Program-made: the position numbers and the translations under genes
Shown: one piece after another, positions 45,020-54,020 of the stretch
Layout: every line of letters begins with the position of its first letter
How positions within the stretch are numbered: the first letter of the stretch is position 1
The notes under the pieces: generated by a model
Seen by the model: only the letters and a program-made list of their open reading frames with translations
Database searches by the model: none
Told to the model about the DNA's origin: nothing
Assembly (NCBI RefSeq): GCF_017377875.1
Contig: NZ_CP070975.1
Span: 1,240,001-1,304,000 of the forward strand
Direction of reading: 5' to 3'
From: Alcaligenes sp. SORT26
GTDB lineage: Bacteria; Pseudomonadota; Gammaproteobacteria; Burkholderiales; Burkholderiaceae_B
Length of the DNA stretch: 64,000 nucleotides

Positions 45020-46039
45020 ATGAAAACCATTGTTCTGAGCTCCCTGGCTGCCGCTTTGATGGGCGCCACTTCCCTGGCTCAAGCCGCCACCACCCTGACC
45101 GTGTACACCGCGCTGGAAGCCGATCAGCTCAAAGCGTACCAAGCGGCTTTCGAGGCCAAGAATCCCGATATCAAGATCCAGTGGGTGCGTGACTCCACCG
45201 GCATCATTACCGCCAAGCTGCTGGCTGAAAAGAACAACCCCAAGGCCGATGCGGTCTGGGGTCTGGCCGGTTCCTCGCTGGGCCTGATGGCCAGCCAGAA
45301 CATGCTGCAACCCTACGCCCCTCAGGGCCTGGACAAGATCGACGCCAAAATGCGCGATCAAAGCAACCCGCCTAGCTGGGTTGGCATGGACGGCTTCGCG
45401 GCCGCCCTGTGCGTGAACACCGTTGAGCTGGAAAAGAACAAGCTGCCTATGCCCACTTCCTGGGAAGATCTGACCAAGCCTGCCTACGCGGGCAAGATCG
45501 TCATGCCTAACCCCGCTTCCTCGGGTACCGGCTTTCTGGATGTAAGCGCCTGGCTGCAACTGTTTGGTGAAGACAAGGGCTGGGCCTTCATGGATGGTCT
45601 GCACAAGAACATCGGCGCCTACACTCACTCCGGCTCCAAGCCTTGCAATATGGCAGCTGCTGGCGAATACGCCATTGGTGTGTCCTTTGACTACCGTGGC
45701 GCTCGTCTGAAAGAAGAAGGCGCTCCACTGGAACTGGTGTTCCCCAAAGAAGGTCTGGGCTGGGAAATTGAAGCCGCTGCCATCATGAAAGGCACCAAGA
45801 ACCTGGAAGCCGCACAGAAACTGGCTGACTTCTCCGCCAGCGAAGAAGCCAACCACCTGTACAAGACCAACTTTGCCGTGTTGGCCATTCCTTCCATCGC
45901 CACCGCCAACCCGCACCTGCCGGCAGACCTGAACCAGCGTCTGATCGACAACAACTTCGTCTGGGCCGCTGAAAACCGCGAGCGCATCATCGAAGAGTGG
46001 ACCAAGCGTTACGACGGCAAATCGGAAGCCAAGAAGTAA
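45020..46039 (+). CDS. phnS: 2-Aminoethylphosphonate-binding periplasmic protein
   Basis: This is a 339-residue class 1 solute-binding protein of the PhnS/iron-binding type. Signal peptide (1-23, ending AQA) with AAGGAC upstream of the ATG; a longer in-frame start exists but lacks the signal layout. Binding motifs YTALEADQLKAY, STGIITAKLLAEKNNPKADAVWGLAGSS. It delivers aminoethylphosphonate to the fused permease. Its stop overlaps the next start. Confidence 0.9.
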   Translation: MKTIVLSSLAAALMGATSLAQAATTLTVYTALEADQLKAYQAAFEAKNPDIKIQWVRDSTGIITAKLLAEKNNPKADAVWGLAGSSLGLMASQNMLQPYAPQGLDKIDAKMRDQSNPPSWVGMDGFAAALCVNTVELEKNKLPMPTSWEDLTKPAYAGKIVMPNPASSGTGFLDVSAWLQLFGEDKGWAFMDGLHKNIGAYTHSGSKPCNMAAAGEYAIGVSFDYRGARLKEEGAPLELVFPKEGLGWEIEAAAIMKGTKNLEAAQKLADFSASEEANHLYKTNFAVLAIPSIATANPHLPADLNQRLIDNNFVWAAENRERIIEEWTKRYDGKSEAKK

Positions 46040-47169
46040 TGAGCACACAACACTACGATGTCATCGTGGTGGGGGGCGGCATCCTGGGCATGGCACATGC
46101 CTGGGCGGCTGCCCGCCGCAAGCTCAGCGTGGCTGTGCTGGAGCGCAGCCACCAGGCCCAAGGCGCCACCATACGTAATTTTGGTCAGGTACTGGTGACC
46201 GGTCAGGCACCGGGCATCATGATGGATCTGGCTCGCCAAAGCCGCGGCCTGTGGCTGGATCTGGCGGCACAAGCCGGTTTCCATGTACGCAGCAATGGTT
46301 CGCTGGTACTGGCACGCAATCATCTGGAACTGGAACTGCTGGAAGACTTTGCCCAGGGCCGTGCCAAAGATGAAGGCGTGGCCTGCCAGATGCTGAACGG
46401 CAAGGAACTGGCGGCTTTATTTGATGGCCGTTTGGGGCATCACCACGGTGCGCTGCAAGGTCTGGATGATTTGCAGATTTACTCGCGCGACGCCCTGCCC
46501 GCCATTACCAGCAGCCTGCAAGCCATGGGCGTGGATGTGTACACCCAGGCGCATGTGCACTATGCGCAAGAAGGTCAGGTACACAGCAGCGTGGGCAACT
46601 TCACGGCTAACAGCATTTTTGTGTGCCCCGGTCACGACTACAGCAGCCTTCACCGCGAACTGCTGGATACCGTCAAACCGTCGGTAACACGTTTGCAAAT
46701 GCTGAAAGTGCGCGCACAAGATGCGGGCTGGGCCTTGGATAGACCTTTGCTGACGGGCTTGTCCTGCCTGCACTACGGTGCCTTCAGCGATCTGCCTCTG
46801 GCCGACACGCTGCGCGAGCAAGTACAGCAACGTCATGGTGTTTTGCTGGATCAAGGGATTCACTTGCTGATCAGCCCCACCCCAGAGGGTGATCTGATTA
46901 TTGGTGATTCGCATGACTACGGCCAGCAAGCCAGCCCCTTCAATCAGGAAGACACGGACCAGTACTTGCTGGCCCTGGCGGAAACCGTGCTGGGTTGCCC
47001 GGTACAGGTGCTGCAACGCTGGCAAGGTGTGTACGGTGCCAAGGGACCGGCTCCGTTTTCTGTCTTGCAAGCGGATGGCAGCACACAAGTGACAGTCATG
47101 CATACCGGCCTGGGAATGACGACGGGTCTGGCTATTGGTGAACGCAATATCTCGGCTCGCTACGATTGA
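46039..47169 (+). CDS. FAD-dependent oxidoreductase of phosphonate clusters (PbfD/TIGR03364-like)
   Basis: This is a 376-residue DAO-type flavoprotein. The FAD motif DVIVVGGGILGMAHAWAAARR and RNFGQVLVTGQAPG near residue 50 match enzymes that recur in phosphonate gene clusters. From what I recall, members of this group oxidise N-methylated or free 2-aminoethylphosphonate to phosphonoacetaldehyde. The start (TAATG) overlaps the phnS stop by one base. No PhnW transaminase is nearby, so it may feed PhnX directly. Substrate assignment is inferred. Confidence 0.8.
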   Translation: MSTQHYDVIVVGGGILGMAHAWAAARRKLSVAVLERSHQAQGATIRNFGQVLVTGQAPGIMMDLARQSRGLWLDLAAQAGFHVRSNGSLVLARNHLELELLEDFAQGRAKDEGVACQMLNGKELAALFDGRLGHHHGALQGLDDLQIYSRDALPAITSSLQAMGVDVYTQAHVHYAQEGQVHSSVGNFTANSIFVCPGHDYSSLHRELLDTVKPSVTRLQMLKVRAQDAGWALDRPLLTGLSCLHYGAFSDLPLADTLREQVQQRHGVLLDQGIHLLISPTPEGDLIIGDSHDYGQQASPFNQEDTDQYLLALAETVLGCPVQVLQRWQGVYGAKGPAPFSVLQADGSTQVTVMHTGLGMTTGLAIGERNISARYD

Positions 47170-47283
47170 TGAGTTCATTGGCTCCTTGGCCGCTTGAACA
47201 AGGTGGCTTAGGTAGTCTGAGTGATCTGCTAGTTTGTACAGCAAGATAGATCCTGGCCCTGCCAAACACCCGGGCCAAACAAA

Positions 47284-47314
47284 AAACGCGCAGCTTGAGC
47301 TGCGCGTTTTTCTT
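47284..47314 (+). terminator. Terminator of the phosphonate operon
   Basis: AAACGCGCAGCT pairs with AGCTGCGCGTTT, followed by T residues, 115 bases after the FAD oxidoreductase stop. A-run on the other side makes it potentially bidirectional. Confidence 0.85.
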
Positions 47315-47435
47315 GCTATCAAGCGATATCCCAACCTCGCCCTCCTGTCCTCAGGTATTTCATTGGAAATTTTTGCAAAAAAATCCAATATAGTGGAATA
47401 GAATAACTGCCACGACAAACCAACACGGCGGGTAA

Positions 47436-48041
47436 ATGAGCACCGACGATATTAATACCCGCATTGCCAAACGCGTACGCGAGCTACGTCAATTACGCCC
47501 GGAAACCATTGATTCCCTGGCCAGCAAAAGTGGTGTCAGCCGCTCCATGATTTCCTTGATTGAACGCGCCGAGGCCAATCCCACGGCCGTCATTCTGGAG
47601 AAGCTGGCGGCTGGTTTGGGTGTGTCCATGGCCGCCCTGTTCGAGTCCGAAGAAACGGCTGACAAGCAAAACCCACTGGTACGCCGTACCGATCAGGCTC
47701 TATGGAGAGACCCGGAATCCGGCTACATCCGGCGCACCCTGTCCCCTCCCAATTGGCCCAGCAGCCTGCATCTGGCCGAAATCCATTTTCCAGCGGGCAG
47801 CAGCGTCACCTATGAAGCCAGTGGCCGCAAACATCCGCTGGAACAACAGATCTGGGTTCTGCAAGGGCAAATCGAAATCACCCATGGCTCGCAACAGTAC
47901 TCGCTGAAAAGCGGAGATTGCCTAGCCCTGCGTTTTTATCTGCCCATGAGCTTTAGCAATCCACACAGCCAGGCCGCCAAGTACCTCGTCGCGATTGGCG
48001 ATGAAACCCTGGCCTACCCCATGACAGGAAGGCAGCAATGA
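47436..48041 (+). CDS. XRE-family regulator with cupin domain
   Basis: This is a 201-residue regulator. HTH at residues 10-65 (RVRELRQLRPETIDSLASKS, then GVSRSMISLIERAE), cupin fold at about residues 110-190 (PAGSSVTYEASGRKHPLEQQIWVLQG). Typical small-molecule-responsive regulators. It overlaps the GNAT gene by 4 bases and probably regulates it. Effector unknown. Confidence 0.88.
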   Translation: MSTDDINTRIAKRVRELRQLRPETIDSLASKSGVSRSMISLIERAEANPTAVILEKLAAGLGVSMAALFESEETADKQNPLVRRTDQALWRDPESGYIRRTLSPPNWPSSLHLAEIHFPAGSSVTYEASGRKHPLEQQIWVLQGQIEITHGSQQYSLKSGDCLALRFYLPMSFSNPHSQAAKYLVAIGDETLAYPMTGRQQ

Positions 48042-48580
48042 AAGACAGTGACAGCGGGTTGCGTTTTATAGACTGCAATGAAGAACAGCATGCAGCCGCT
48101 ATTTTGGCGATCCTGAACGACGCCATCGTGAACTCCACCGCGCTTTACGACTATGTGCCGCGCCCGCCCGAAGCGATGGTGAGCTGGTTTGCCACCAAAC
48201 GCGCCAACGGTTTTCCGGTGGTCGGCGTCATTGACGATTCAGGCACACTGATGGGCTTTGCCAGTTGGGGCAGCTTCCGCGCCTTTCCCGCCTACAAATA
48301 CACCATGGAACACAGCGTCTATGTGCACCCGGAGCATCGCGGCAAAGGGCTGGGCAAGATTCTGATGCAGGAGCTGATTATCCGTGCCCGCCTGGCTAAT
48401 GTGCATACGCTGGTGGGCTGTATTGATGCCAGCAATGCGGGCAGTATCCACCTGCATAAAAGCCTGGGTTTTACGCATTCGGGCACCTTCAAGGAAGTGG
48501 GTTTCAAGTTTGGCCGCTGGCTGGATGCCGCTTTTTACCTGCTCACGCTGGATACGCCCGCCGAGCCGGTGGACGGTTAA
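48038..48580 (+). CDS. GNAT N-acetyltransferase (phosphinothricin/methionine sulfone type)
   Basis: This is a 180-residue GNAT enzyme. Acetyl-CoA loop HPEHRGKGLGKILMQELI near residue 107; LVGCIDASNAGSIHLHKSLGFTHSGTFKEVGFKFGRWLD is characteristic of the PAT/MnaT group that acetylates toxic amino-acid analogues such as methionine sulfone or sulfoximine. It is translationally coupled to the XRE-cupin regulator. Confidence 0.88.
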   Translation: MKDSDSGLRFIDCNEEQHAAAILAILNDAIVNSTALYDYVPRPPEAMVSWFATKRANGFPVVGVIDDSGTLMGFASWGSFRAFPAYKYTMEHSVYVHPEHRGKGLGKILMQELIIRARLANVHTLVGCIDASNAGSIHLHKSLGFTHSGTFKEVGFKFGRWLDAAFYLLTLDTPAEPVDG

Positions 48581-48587
48581 GGCGTAA

Positions 48588-48622
48588 AAAAACCATCGCG
48601 GCCTGGGCCTGCGATGGTTTTC
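48588..48622. terminator. Bidirectional terminator after the GNAT gene
   Basis: AAAACCATCGC pairs with GCGATGGTTTT; a poly-A/T tract on both sides. It lies 10 bases past the GNAT stop and 23 bases past the stop of the convergent membrane-protein gene. Confidence 0.85.
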
Positions 48623-48644
48623 AATTAAACCGTTTACCGCGGTA

Positions 48645-48890
48645 TCAGGCACTGGCTTTCGGTTTTTCGTAACAGACGGCGAAGGCGATCAGGCCCAGCA
48701 CAATACTGAAAACACCCACACCCACCGCCACCGAGGCAAGCAAGCCCAAACCTATGGCCATAAACACGCCCGGAAAGGCGTAGCTGCGCAACCAGGAGGG
48801 TTGCTTGGGAACAAGAAAGAGCCCCAGAAACAAAAACCAGGGCATCACAATCGTCCAGAACAGACTGTCCATTAGTACGTCACGCATCAT
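48645..48890 (-). CDS. Small membrane protein of unknown function
   Basis: An 81-residue protein with two or three hydrophobic helices (FWTIVMPWFLFLGLFLV; then FPGVFMAIGLGLLASVAVGVG and IVLGLIAFAV) and a short basic C-terminus. No family recognised. Start is one of two adjacent ATGs (48890 or 48887). Confidence 0.6.
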   Translation of the reverse strand: MMRDVLMDSLFWTIVMPWFLFLGLFLVPKQPSWLRSYAFPGVFMAIGLGLLASVAVGVGVFSIVLGLIAFAVCYEKPKASA

Positions 48891-49033
48891 TATTCCATTC
48901 AAGTAGGAGGGGCTTGGGCAAGCGATCAAGATGCTCGCCTTTCTGAGTGGATTGTAAACGTCCTGCGGCTGGCCTCCCAGCATGGGCGACTGTTATAAGA
49001 GAGAATTATTGTTTCATGGCTAAAGGACCCACT

Positions 49034-49696
49034 ATGAGCATGCTTAGCTTGACCAGCGCAGACCAGCACCATTTTCAAGCCTATGCCGTAGGCGATGAGC
49101 AGGCCGAGCACGGCCTGATTGTGTTGCAGGAAATTTTTGGGGTGAATCAGCATATACGCAACACCTGTGACCGCTTTGCCGAGCAAGGCTACCGAGTGCT
49201 GTCCCCCGCCCTGTTCGACCGACAAGAGAAAAATGTACAACTGGGCTATACCGCCGAGGACGTACAAGCGGGTCTGGCGCTGCGCAATGGCATTGCTCTG
49301 GATAAAACCTTGCTGGATATTCAGGCCTGTGTGGATGCCCTGGGTTCGCGCAAGATTGGCATTGTGGGTTACTGCTGGGGCGGTTCACTAAGCTGGCTGG
49401 CCGCCTGCCGCTTGCAGGGTCTGAAAGCCGCCAGTTGCTGGTATGGCTCACAGATTGCCCAGAACGCTCACGAGCAGCCGCAGATTCCGGTACAGATGCA
49501 TTTCGGGGCGCAGGATCACTCCATTCCTGCCAGTGCGATTCAGACCATTAAAGAAGCGCAGAAAGACGTGACCATTTACGTATATGAACCGGCCGGACAT
49601 GGTTTTGGCTGTGATCACCGCCCCGATTTCCACGAAGCGTCCTACAAGCAGGCGCAAGAACGTACACTGGCTTTCTTTGCCGAACATCTGCGTTAA
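49034..49696 (+). CDS. Dienelactone hydrolase family protein
   Basis: This is a 220-residue alpha/beta hydrolase. The nucleophile motif is GYCWGG (Cys), as in dienelactone hydrolases; the Asp-His pair is in FGAQDHSIPASA and EPAGHGFGCDHRP. EIFGVNQHIR in the N-terminal portion is typical. ATG at 49034 has AAAGGA upstream; an ATG at 49016 is also in frame. Actual substrate unknown. Confidence 0.9.
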   Translation: MSMLSLTSADQHHFQAYAVGDEQAEHGLIVLQEIFGVNQHIRNTCDRFAEQGYRVLSPALFDRQEKNVQLGYTAEDVQAGLALRNGIALDKTLLDIQACVDALGSRKIGIVGYCWGGSLSWLAACRLQGLKAASCWYGSQIAQNAHEQPQIPVQMHFGAQDHSIPASAIQTIKEAQKDVTIYVYEPAGHGFGCDHRPDFHEASYKQAQERTLAFFAEHLR

Positions 49697-49701
49697 TCCC
49701 C

Positions 49702-49926
49702 ATGCTTGAATCCAGCGACGACCTGCTTGCCCTGTTGAACACCCCCATGCCCTATGGCAAATACAAAGGTCGGCTGCTGGCCGACCTGCCGGGGCACTAT
49801 CTGAACTGGTTTGCCCGCGAGGGCTTTCCCTCCGGGCGGCTGGGACAGTTGTTGGCCCTGATGCACGAGCTGGATCACAACGGCCTGAAATCCCTGCTGG
49901 ACCCCTTGCGCCCCCGCCGCAACTAA
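49702..49926 (+). CDS. DUF3820 family protein
   Basis: This is a 74-residue protein with the DUF3820 pattern MPYGKYKGRLLADLPGHYLNWF and LGQLLALMHELDHNGL. It starts 5 bases after the dienelactone hydrolase stop and is probably in the same transcript. Some members are described as quorum-sensing-regulated virulence factors; role here unknown. Confidence 0.87.
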   Translation: MLESSDDLLALLNTPMPYGKYKGRLLADLPGHYLNWFAREGFPSGRLGQLLALMHELDHNGLKSLLDPLRPRRN

Positions 49927-50042
49927 AAAGCCGGGACAAGCAGCCGCAACAAATACCTTACTGCTGAGCAGGCTGCAACGGTATGTCGCCGTACAGCTTG
50001 CTACTATCAAGGCTTCCTCTACACCCCATTGTGAAGGACGTC

Positions 50043-50750
50043 ATGACAACCGCTCTATCTGATTTTCCCATTACCAAAAAATGGCCTGCTCAGCACCCTG
50101 AGCACCTGCAGTTGTACTCCTTGCCCACGCCCAACGGCGTCAAGGTTTCCATCATGCTGGAAGAAATTGGCCTGCCCTACGAACCGCATCTGGTCAGCTT
50201 TGACCGCAATGACCAGCTCAGCCCCGAGTTCATCTCACTAAGCAGCAACAACAAGATTCCAGCCATCCTGGACCCGAATGGTCCCGACAATCAGCCACTG
50301 GCCTTGTTCGAGTCCGGTGCCATCTTGATCTATCTGGCTGAAAAATCCGGTCAACTGCTCTCTGCCGACCCTGCCCAGCGCTATGAAACCCTGCAATGGC
50401 TGATGTTCCAGATGGGCGGTGTAGGCCCCATGTTTGGTCAGCTAGGTTTCTTCCACAAATTTGCCGGTAAAGACTTTGAGGACAAGCGCCCCCGCGACCG
50501 CTACGTCAGCGAATCCAAACGTCTGCTGGGTGTGATCGACAAGCACCTGGAGGGCAAGGACTGGATGGTGGGCAATAGCTATTCCATCGCTGATATTGCC
50601 CTGTTCCCCTGGATTGCCAACCTGATCGGTTTTTACGGGGCAGGCGAGTTGGTGGAGTACGCGCAATTCGAGAATGTAGCCCGTGTTCTGGCGCAATTTC
50701 AGGCCCGTCCGGCGGTGCAACGCGGTCTGAATATTCCAGCCCGTGATTAA
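50043..50750 (+). CDS. Glutathione S-transferase, YfcG/Ure2p-like
   Basis: This is a 235-residue GST. The N-terminal thioredoxin domain (LYSLPTPNGVKVSIMLEEIGLPYE) has the TPNG motif of YfcG/YghU proteins, with FESGAILIYLAEKSGQLL, and the C-terminal helical domain has WMVGNSYSIADIALFPWIA. RBS AAGGA is before ATG at 50043; a longer in-frame start is worse. These enzymes reduce disulfides with glutathione or glutathionylspermidine. Confidence 0.92.
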   Translation: MTTALSDFPITKKWPAQHPEHLQLYSLPTPNGVKVSIMLEEIGLPYEPHLVSFDRNDQLSPEFISLSSNNKIPAILDPNGPDNQPLALFESGAILIYLAEKSGQLLSADPAQRYETLQWLMFQMGGVGPMFGQLGFFHKFAGKDFEDKRPRDRYVSESKRLLGVIDKHLEGKDWMVGNSYSIADIALFPWIANLIGFYGAGELVEYAQFENVARVLAQFQARPAVQRGLNIPARD

Positions 50751-51068
50751 TGGATAAGCCGCGCCAATCAGTGCTTATAAGCCAATTTGCAATAGCCCTG
50801 CTATTAAACTGGTCTTGTTTGTATCGCTAGTCGCCAGTCCGTACAATTGGTCCCCTAAACATCCTGCGCAAGCGGTACTATTCCGTTTGCTTGGCTTGTT
50901 CATCAATCAAAAAACCAGTCTGCTCATAGAGCGGATACAGGCAAATCCACCAGCCTGATGAGCAAGCCTTTCAAAGCCCTGGATTCTTTCCAGGGCTTTT
51001 TTTTGTGTACGATTTGGTGCCCCCATTGCTATGCTTTTTGCTCCTTGCACACTTGCCAGAGCAGAGCC
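50751..51068. other. Intergenic region with terminator between the GST and OsmC genes
   Basis: About 320 bases without a gene. It contains an intrinsic terminator at 50976-51004 (GCCCTGG/CCAGGGC stem then eight T). The region before it is AT-mixed with no clear promoter; the OsmC promoter must lie in the last 60 bases or so. Confidence 0.7.
50976..51004 (+). terminator. Intrinsic terminator upstream of the OsmC gene
   Basis: A 7-bp stem GCCCTGG/CCAGGGC with a 7-base loop and eight T. It is 225 bases past the GST stop. Confidence 0.85.
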
Positions 51069-51542
51069 ATGAAAGCACATCACTATGAATTGTTGATCAA
51101 CTGGACCGGCAACACCGGAAGCGGCACCCGCACACTCCGTTCCTATTCACGCAACCATGACGTGGCGGCGGCCGGTCTGGGTGCCATTGCAGCTTCTTCA
51201 GACCCTGCTTTCCGAGGTGATCCAAGCCGTTGGAACCCCGAGCAGCTTTTCCTGGCATCGATCGCTCAGTGCCATATGCTGTGGTACTTGGGGATGGCGG
51301 CAGAAGCTGGCATTGTGGTTACGGCCTACGAAGACCGCCCTGCCGGGTGCATGATCGAAGAAACCAACGGGGCCGGGCAATTCGAGAGTGTTACCTTGCG
51401 TCCACTTGTCACGATCACGCCGGACAGTGACGTCGCCCTGGCCAAAGGGCTTCATGATCGTGTGGGCGAATACTGCTTTATTGCTCGCTCCATCAAAACT
51501 CCGATTCACCATGAAGTCACCATTCAGGTGGAGCAGTTGTAG
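51069..51542 (+). CDS. OsmC family protein
   Basis: This is a 157-residue OsmC/Ohr-fold protein: NPEQLFLASIAQCHMLWYL contains the first conserved Cys. The second redox Cys is in GEYCFIARSIK. These proteins reduce organic hydroperoxides with their Cys pair. RWNPE replaces the usual NPE opening. ATG at 51069; the upstream frame (50958) includes the terminator and cannot be coding. Confidence 0.9.
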   Translation: MKAHHYELLINWTGNTGSGTRTLRSYSRNHDVAAAGLGAIAASSDPAFRGDPSRWNPEQLFLASIAQCHMLWYLGMAAEAGIVVTAYEDRPAGCMIEETNGAGQFESVTLRPLVTITPDSDVALAKGLHDRVGEYCFIARSIKTPIHHEVTIQVEQL

Positions 51543-51590
51543 ATCGCGAACCCGACATCGCTACCGTCCTGCAAGATACGCAGACTACAT

Positions 51591-51614
51591 TGCCGGAGTC
51601 CAGAAACTCCGGCA
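51591..51614. other. Hairpin between OsmC and pirin genes
   Basis: TGCCGGAGT and its complement with a 6-base loop; convergent genes on both sides but no T tract. Possibly a weak terminator. Confidence 0.45.
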
Positions 51615-51627
51615 GCAGACATAGCAA

Positions 51628-52494
51628 TTACACCGCAGGCAAAGGGATGAACTGATCGTCATCCAGCGGTGGCAAGCTGATACGACCGTTGACCCAATCG
51701 TCCTTGGCCTGCTCGATGCGGTCCTTGCGCGAGGACACGAAGTTCCACCAGATATGGCGTGGGCCCAAGGGTTCGCCGCCCAGCAGCATCAAATGGCTGT
51801 GTTGCTCGGCAACAATACGAGGGCTGTCGCCTTTGGCGAACACCAGCATCTGGCCTGCCGGATAGCGTTGCCCACCCACTTCCAGCCCGCCCTTACAGAC
51901 ATAAATAGCCCGTTCGTCGTGACCGGTCGGCAATGGCACGGACTGGCCCGCTTGCACGCGCAGCTCCATATAGAACAGGGGCGAGTCCACGCTGACGGGG
52001 CTGCACAGACCCAAGGCTGAACCGGCAATCAGGCGCCCCTCTAATCCGGTGTCTTGAATCAGCGGCAGTTGATCCGCTTCATAATGCACAAAATCCGGGG
52101 CTTGCTCTTCCTTATGCTCAGGCAGCGCCACCCAGGCCTGGATACCATCCATGCGGCCACCGTGGGCACGCATGGGCTCAAAACGCTCGGAATGGCTGAT
52201 GCCTGAACCCGCTGTCATCCAGTTAAGCGCACCGGGCTTAATTTCCTGCTCCACGCCCAGACTGTCGCGGTGCGTCATGGCCCCTTCAAACAGATAGGTC
52301 ACGGTAGACAAGCCGATATGCGGGTGTGGCAGCACATCGTTCTCTGGTCCCACCGGTGCCGTCAGTTCTTGCGGCCCCATGCGATCAAAGAAAATGAAAG
52401 GCCCCACCATACGCCGTTGGCGAAAGGGCAAAACGCGCCCCACTTCAAACGCACCAATGCTGTGCTGACGTTGCGGAATAAGCAGCTCGACCAT
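51628..52494 (-). CDS. Pirin family protein
   Basis: This is a 288-residue bicupin protein. The pirin motifs are GRVLPFRQRRMVGPFIFFDRMGP, HPHIGLSTVTYLFEGAMTHRDSLG (metal-binding His) and WMTAGSGISHSER. The C-terminal cupin has FVSSRKDRIEQAK. AGAGG precedes ATG at 52494. Family members include quercetinase-like enzymes and regulators; role here unknown. Confidence 0.92.
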   Translation of the reverse strand: MVELLIPQRQHSIGAFEVGRVLPFRQRRMVGPFIFFDRMGPQELTAPVGPENDVLPHPHIGLSTVTYLFEGAMTHRDSLGVEQEIKPGALNWMTAGSGISHSERFEPMRAHGGRMDGIQAWVALPEHKEEQAPDFVHYEADQLPLIQDTGLEGRLIAGSALGLCSPVSVDSPLFYMELRVQAGQSVPLPTGHDERAIYVCKGGLEVGGQRYPAGQMLVFAKGDSPRIVAEQHSHLMLLGGEPLGPRHIWWNFVSSRKDRIEQAKDDWVNGRISLPPLDDDQFIPLPAV

Positions 52495-52573
52495 AGACAC
52501 CTCTACTGGGAAGTCGCAAAAATACAATCCCGATTACTATACTCTGCTCCCTGACTTGTTCGCCCTGCCCCAC

Positions 52574-53221
52574 ATGTCCACGCTCTCCCTCTTTGACCCG
52601 GACCCCGGCAACATCCTGACCCTGGCACCCGGCCTGATCGCCCTGCCCGGCTTGGCCCTGCCCTATGCGTCTGCCTTGGCAGAGGCGGTTAAAGAGGTCG
52701 TCCACCTTGCCCCCTGGCGTCACATGCAAGTCCCTTCTGGCCACCGCATGTCAGCCGCCCAAAGCAGTTGCGGAGCCCTGGGGTGGATATCGGATGAACT
52801 GGGCTACCGCTACAGCTCCATCGACCCGCAAAGCGGTGTGGCCTGGCCTGCGCTACCCAAGGCGTTCCAAGACTTGCTGGCACTCATTGCCCATGAATCC
52901 GGCCAGGGCCCGTTTATGCCCGACACCTGCCTGATCAATTACTACGACGAGCAGGCGCATATGTCCCTGCATCAGGACAGGAACGAACGCGATTTGCAGC
53001 ACCCGATTGTCTCGGTGTCCCTGGGCCGTGAAGCCTTGTTTTTATGGGGGGGTGCAAAGCGTACTGATCCGGTACGGACACTGCGTTTGCGTGATGGTGA
53101 TGTGCTGGTCTGGTGGGGGCCATCCAGACTGAATTTTCATGGGATACGCAGACTGGAAGGCCCGGCCCATCCGCTCTGGGGCACGGGACGGGTCAATCTG
53201 ACATTCAGAAAAGCAGGCTAA
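52574..53221 (+). CDS. alkB: Alkylated DNA repair dioxygenase AlkB
   Basis: This is a 215-residue Fe(II)/2-oxoglutarate dioxygenase. The HxD motif (LHQDRNERDL) and NYYDEQAHMSLHQD, the 2-oxoglutarate Arg near RLNFHGIRRL, and PVVSVSLG-like strand are present. It removes methyl groups from DNA/RNA bases. ATG at 52574 is used; an upstream TTG (52556) is less likely. Confidence 0.92.
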   Translation: MSTLSLFDPDPGNILTLAPGLIALPGLALPYASALAEAVKEVVHLAPWRHMQVPSGHRMSAAQSSCGALGWISDELGYRYSSIDPQSGVAWPALPKAFQDLLALIAHESGQGPFMPDTCLINYYDEQAHMSLHQDRNERDLQHPIVSVSLGREALFLWGGAKRTDPVRTLRLRDGDVLVWWGPSRLNFHGIRRLEGPAHPLWGTGRVNLTFRKAG

Positions 53222-53231
53222 GCCTGGGCGA

Positions 53232-54020
53232 TTAGCCTAGCTCGGGCGGTGCAAAGCGGCGGTTTTCCAGCACCGGCAGAATACGTCGTGCATACGCCAG
53301 ACGCTCGCGATCCAAATCCACCAGGAGCATGGTTGGGGTTTCGGCTGCCTGGGCCACGATCACTCCCAAGGGGTCGACCACCAGACTTTGCCCAATATTG
53401 CGCTCCCCACACTCCCCGACTGCGACCATATACGCCGTGTTTTCCAAGGCACGAGCCGTCGTCAATACACGCCAGTGGTGTTCCTTCAAAGGCCCTTTCA
53501 GCCAGGCCGACGGCGCCAGCAGGACTTGGGCCCCATCCACACACAAGCGTCGGGCCAGTTCCGGAAAACGCAGGTCGTAGCAAGTCATCAGACCCACTTT
53601 GAAACCGGCAACTTCGATCAAGGCCGGGACCTCGGTGCCAGGCTGAACATAGCGCGACTCCTGCACCGAGAAAGCATCGTACAAATGCAGCTTGTTGTAA
53701 TGCGCCAGGACCTGGCCGTCACGCAGTACCACCAAGGTATTCCAGACCTTGCCTTCGTCTGCAGGAGTATGGATGCAGAAGACCACGGTCAAATCAGTAT
53801 CGCGGGTGGCCGCACTCAAACGGCTAACAAACTCTCCATCCAGGGCCTGGGCGGATTTCAAGACCAGCTCAGGATCGGCCACATTGCGGGCCAAGACGCC
53901 CTCGGGCAGGACCAAAAGCTGGGCTGATGAGCGGATGGCTTGCTCAATCAAGCCCAGGCAGGTGCTCAGGTTTTCCTGCGAATCTTTGGACACGGCCATT
54001 TGGCCCAATGCAACTTTCAT
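53232..54020 (-). CDS. Nitrilase-family carbon-nitrogen hydrolase
   Basis: This is a 262-residue nitrilase-superfamily amidase. The catalytic triad is visible: Glu in LLVLPEGVLAR, Lys in HYNKLHLYDAF, Cys in GLMTCYDLRFPELAR. This layout is that of Nit1/omega-amidase-like enzymes, which act on deaminated glutathione or omega-amides. It is convergent with alkB. Confidence 0.9.
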   Translation of the reverse strand: MKVALGQMAVSKDSQENLSTCLGLIEQAIRSSAQLLVLPEGVLARNVADPELVLKSAQALDGEFVSRLSAATRDTDLTVVFCIHTPADEGKVWNTLVVLRDGQVLAHYNKLHLYDAFSVQESRYVQPGTEVPALIEVAGFKVGLMTCYDLRFPELARRLCVDGAQVLLAPSAWLKGPLKEHHWRVLTTARALENTAYMVAVGECGERNIGQSLVVDPLGVIVAQAAETPTMLLVDLDRERLAYARRILPVLENRRFAPPELG

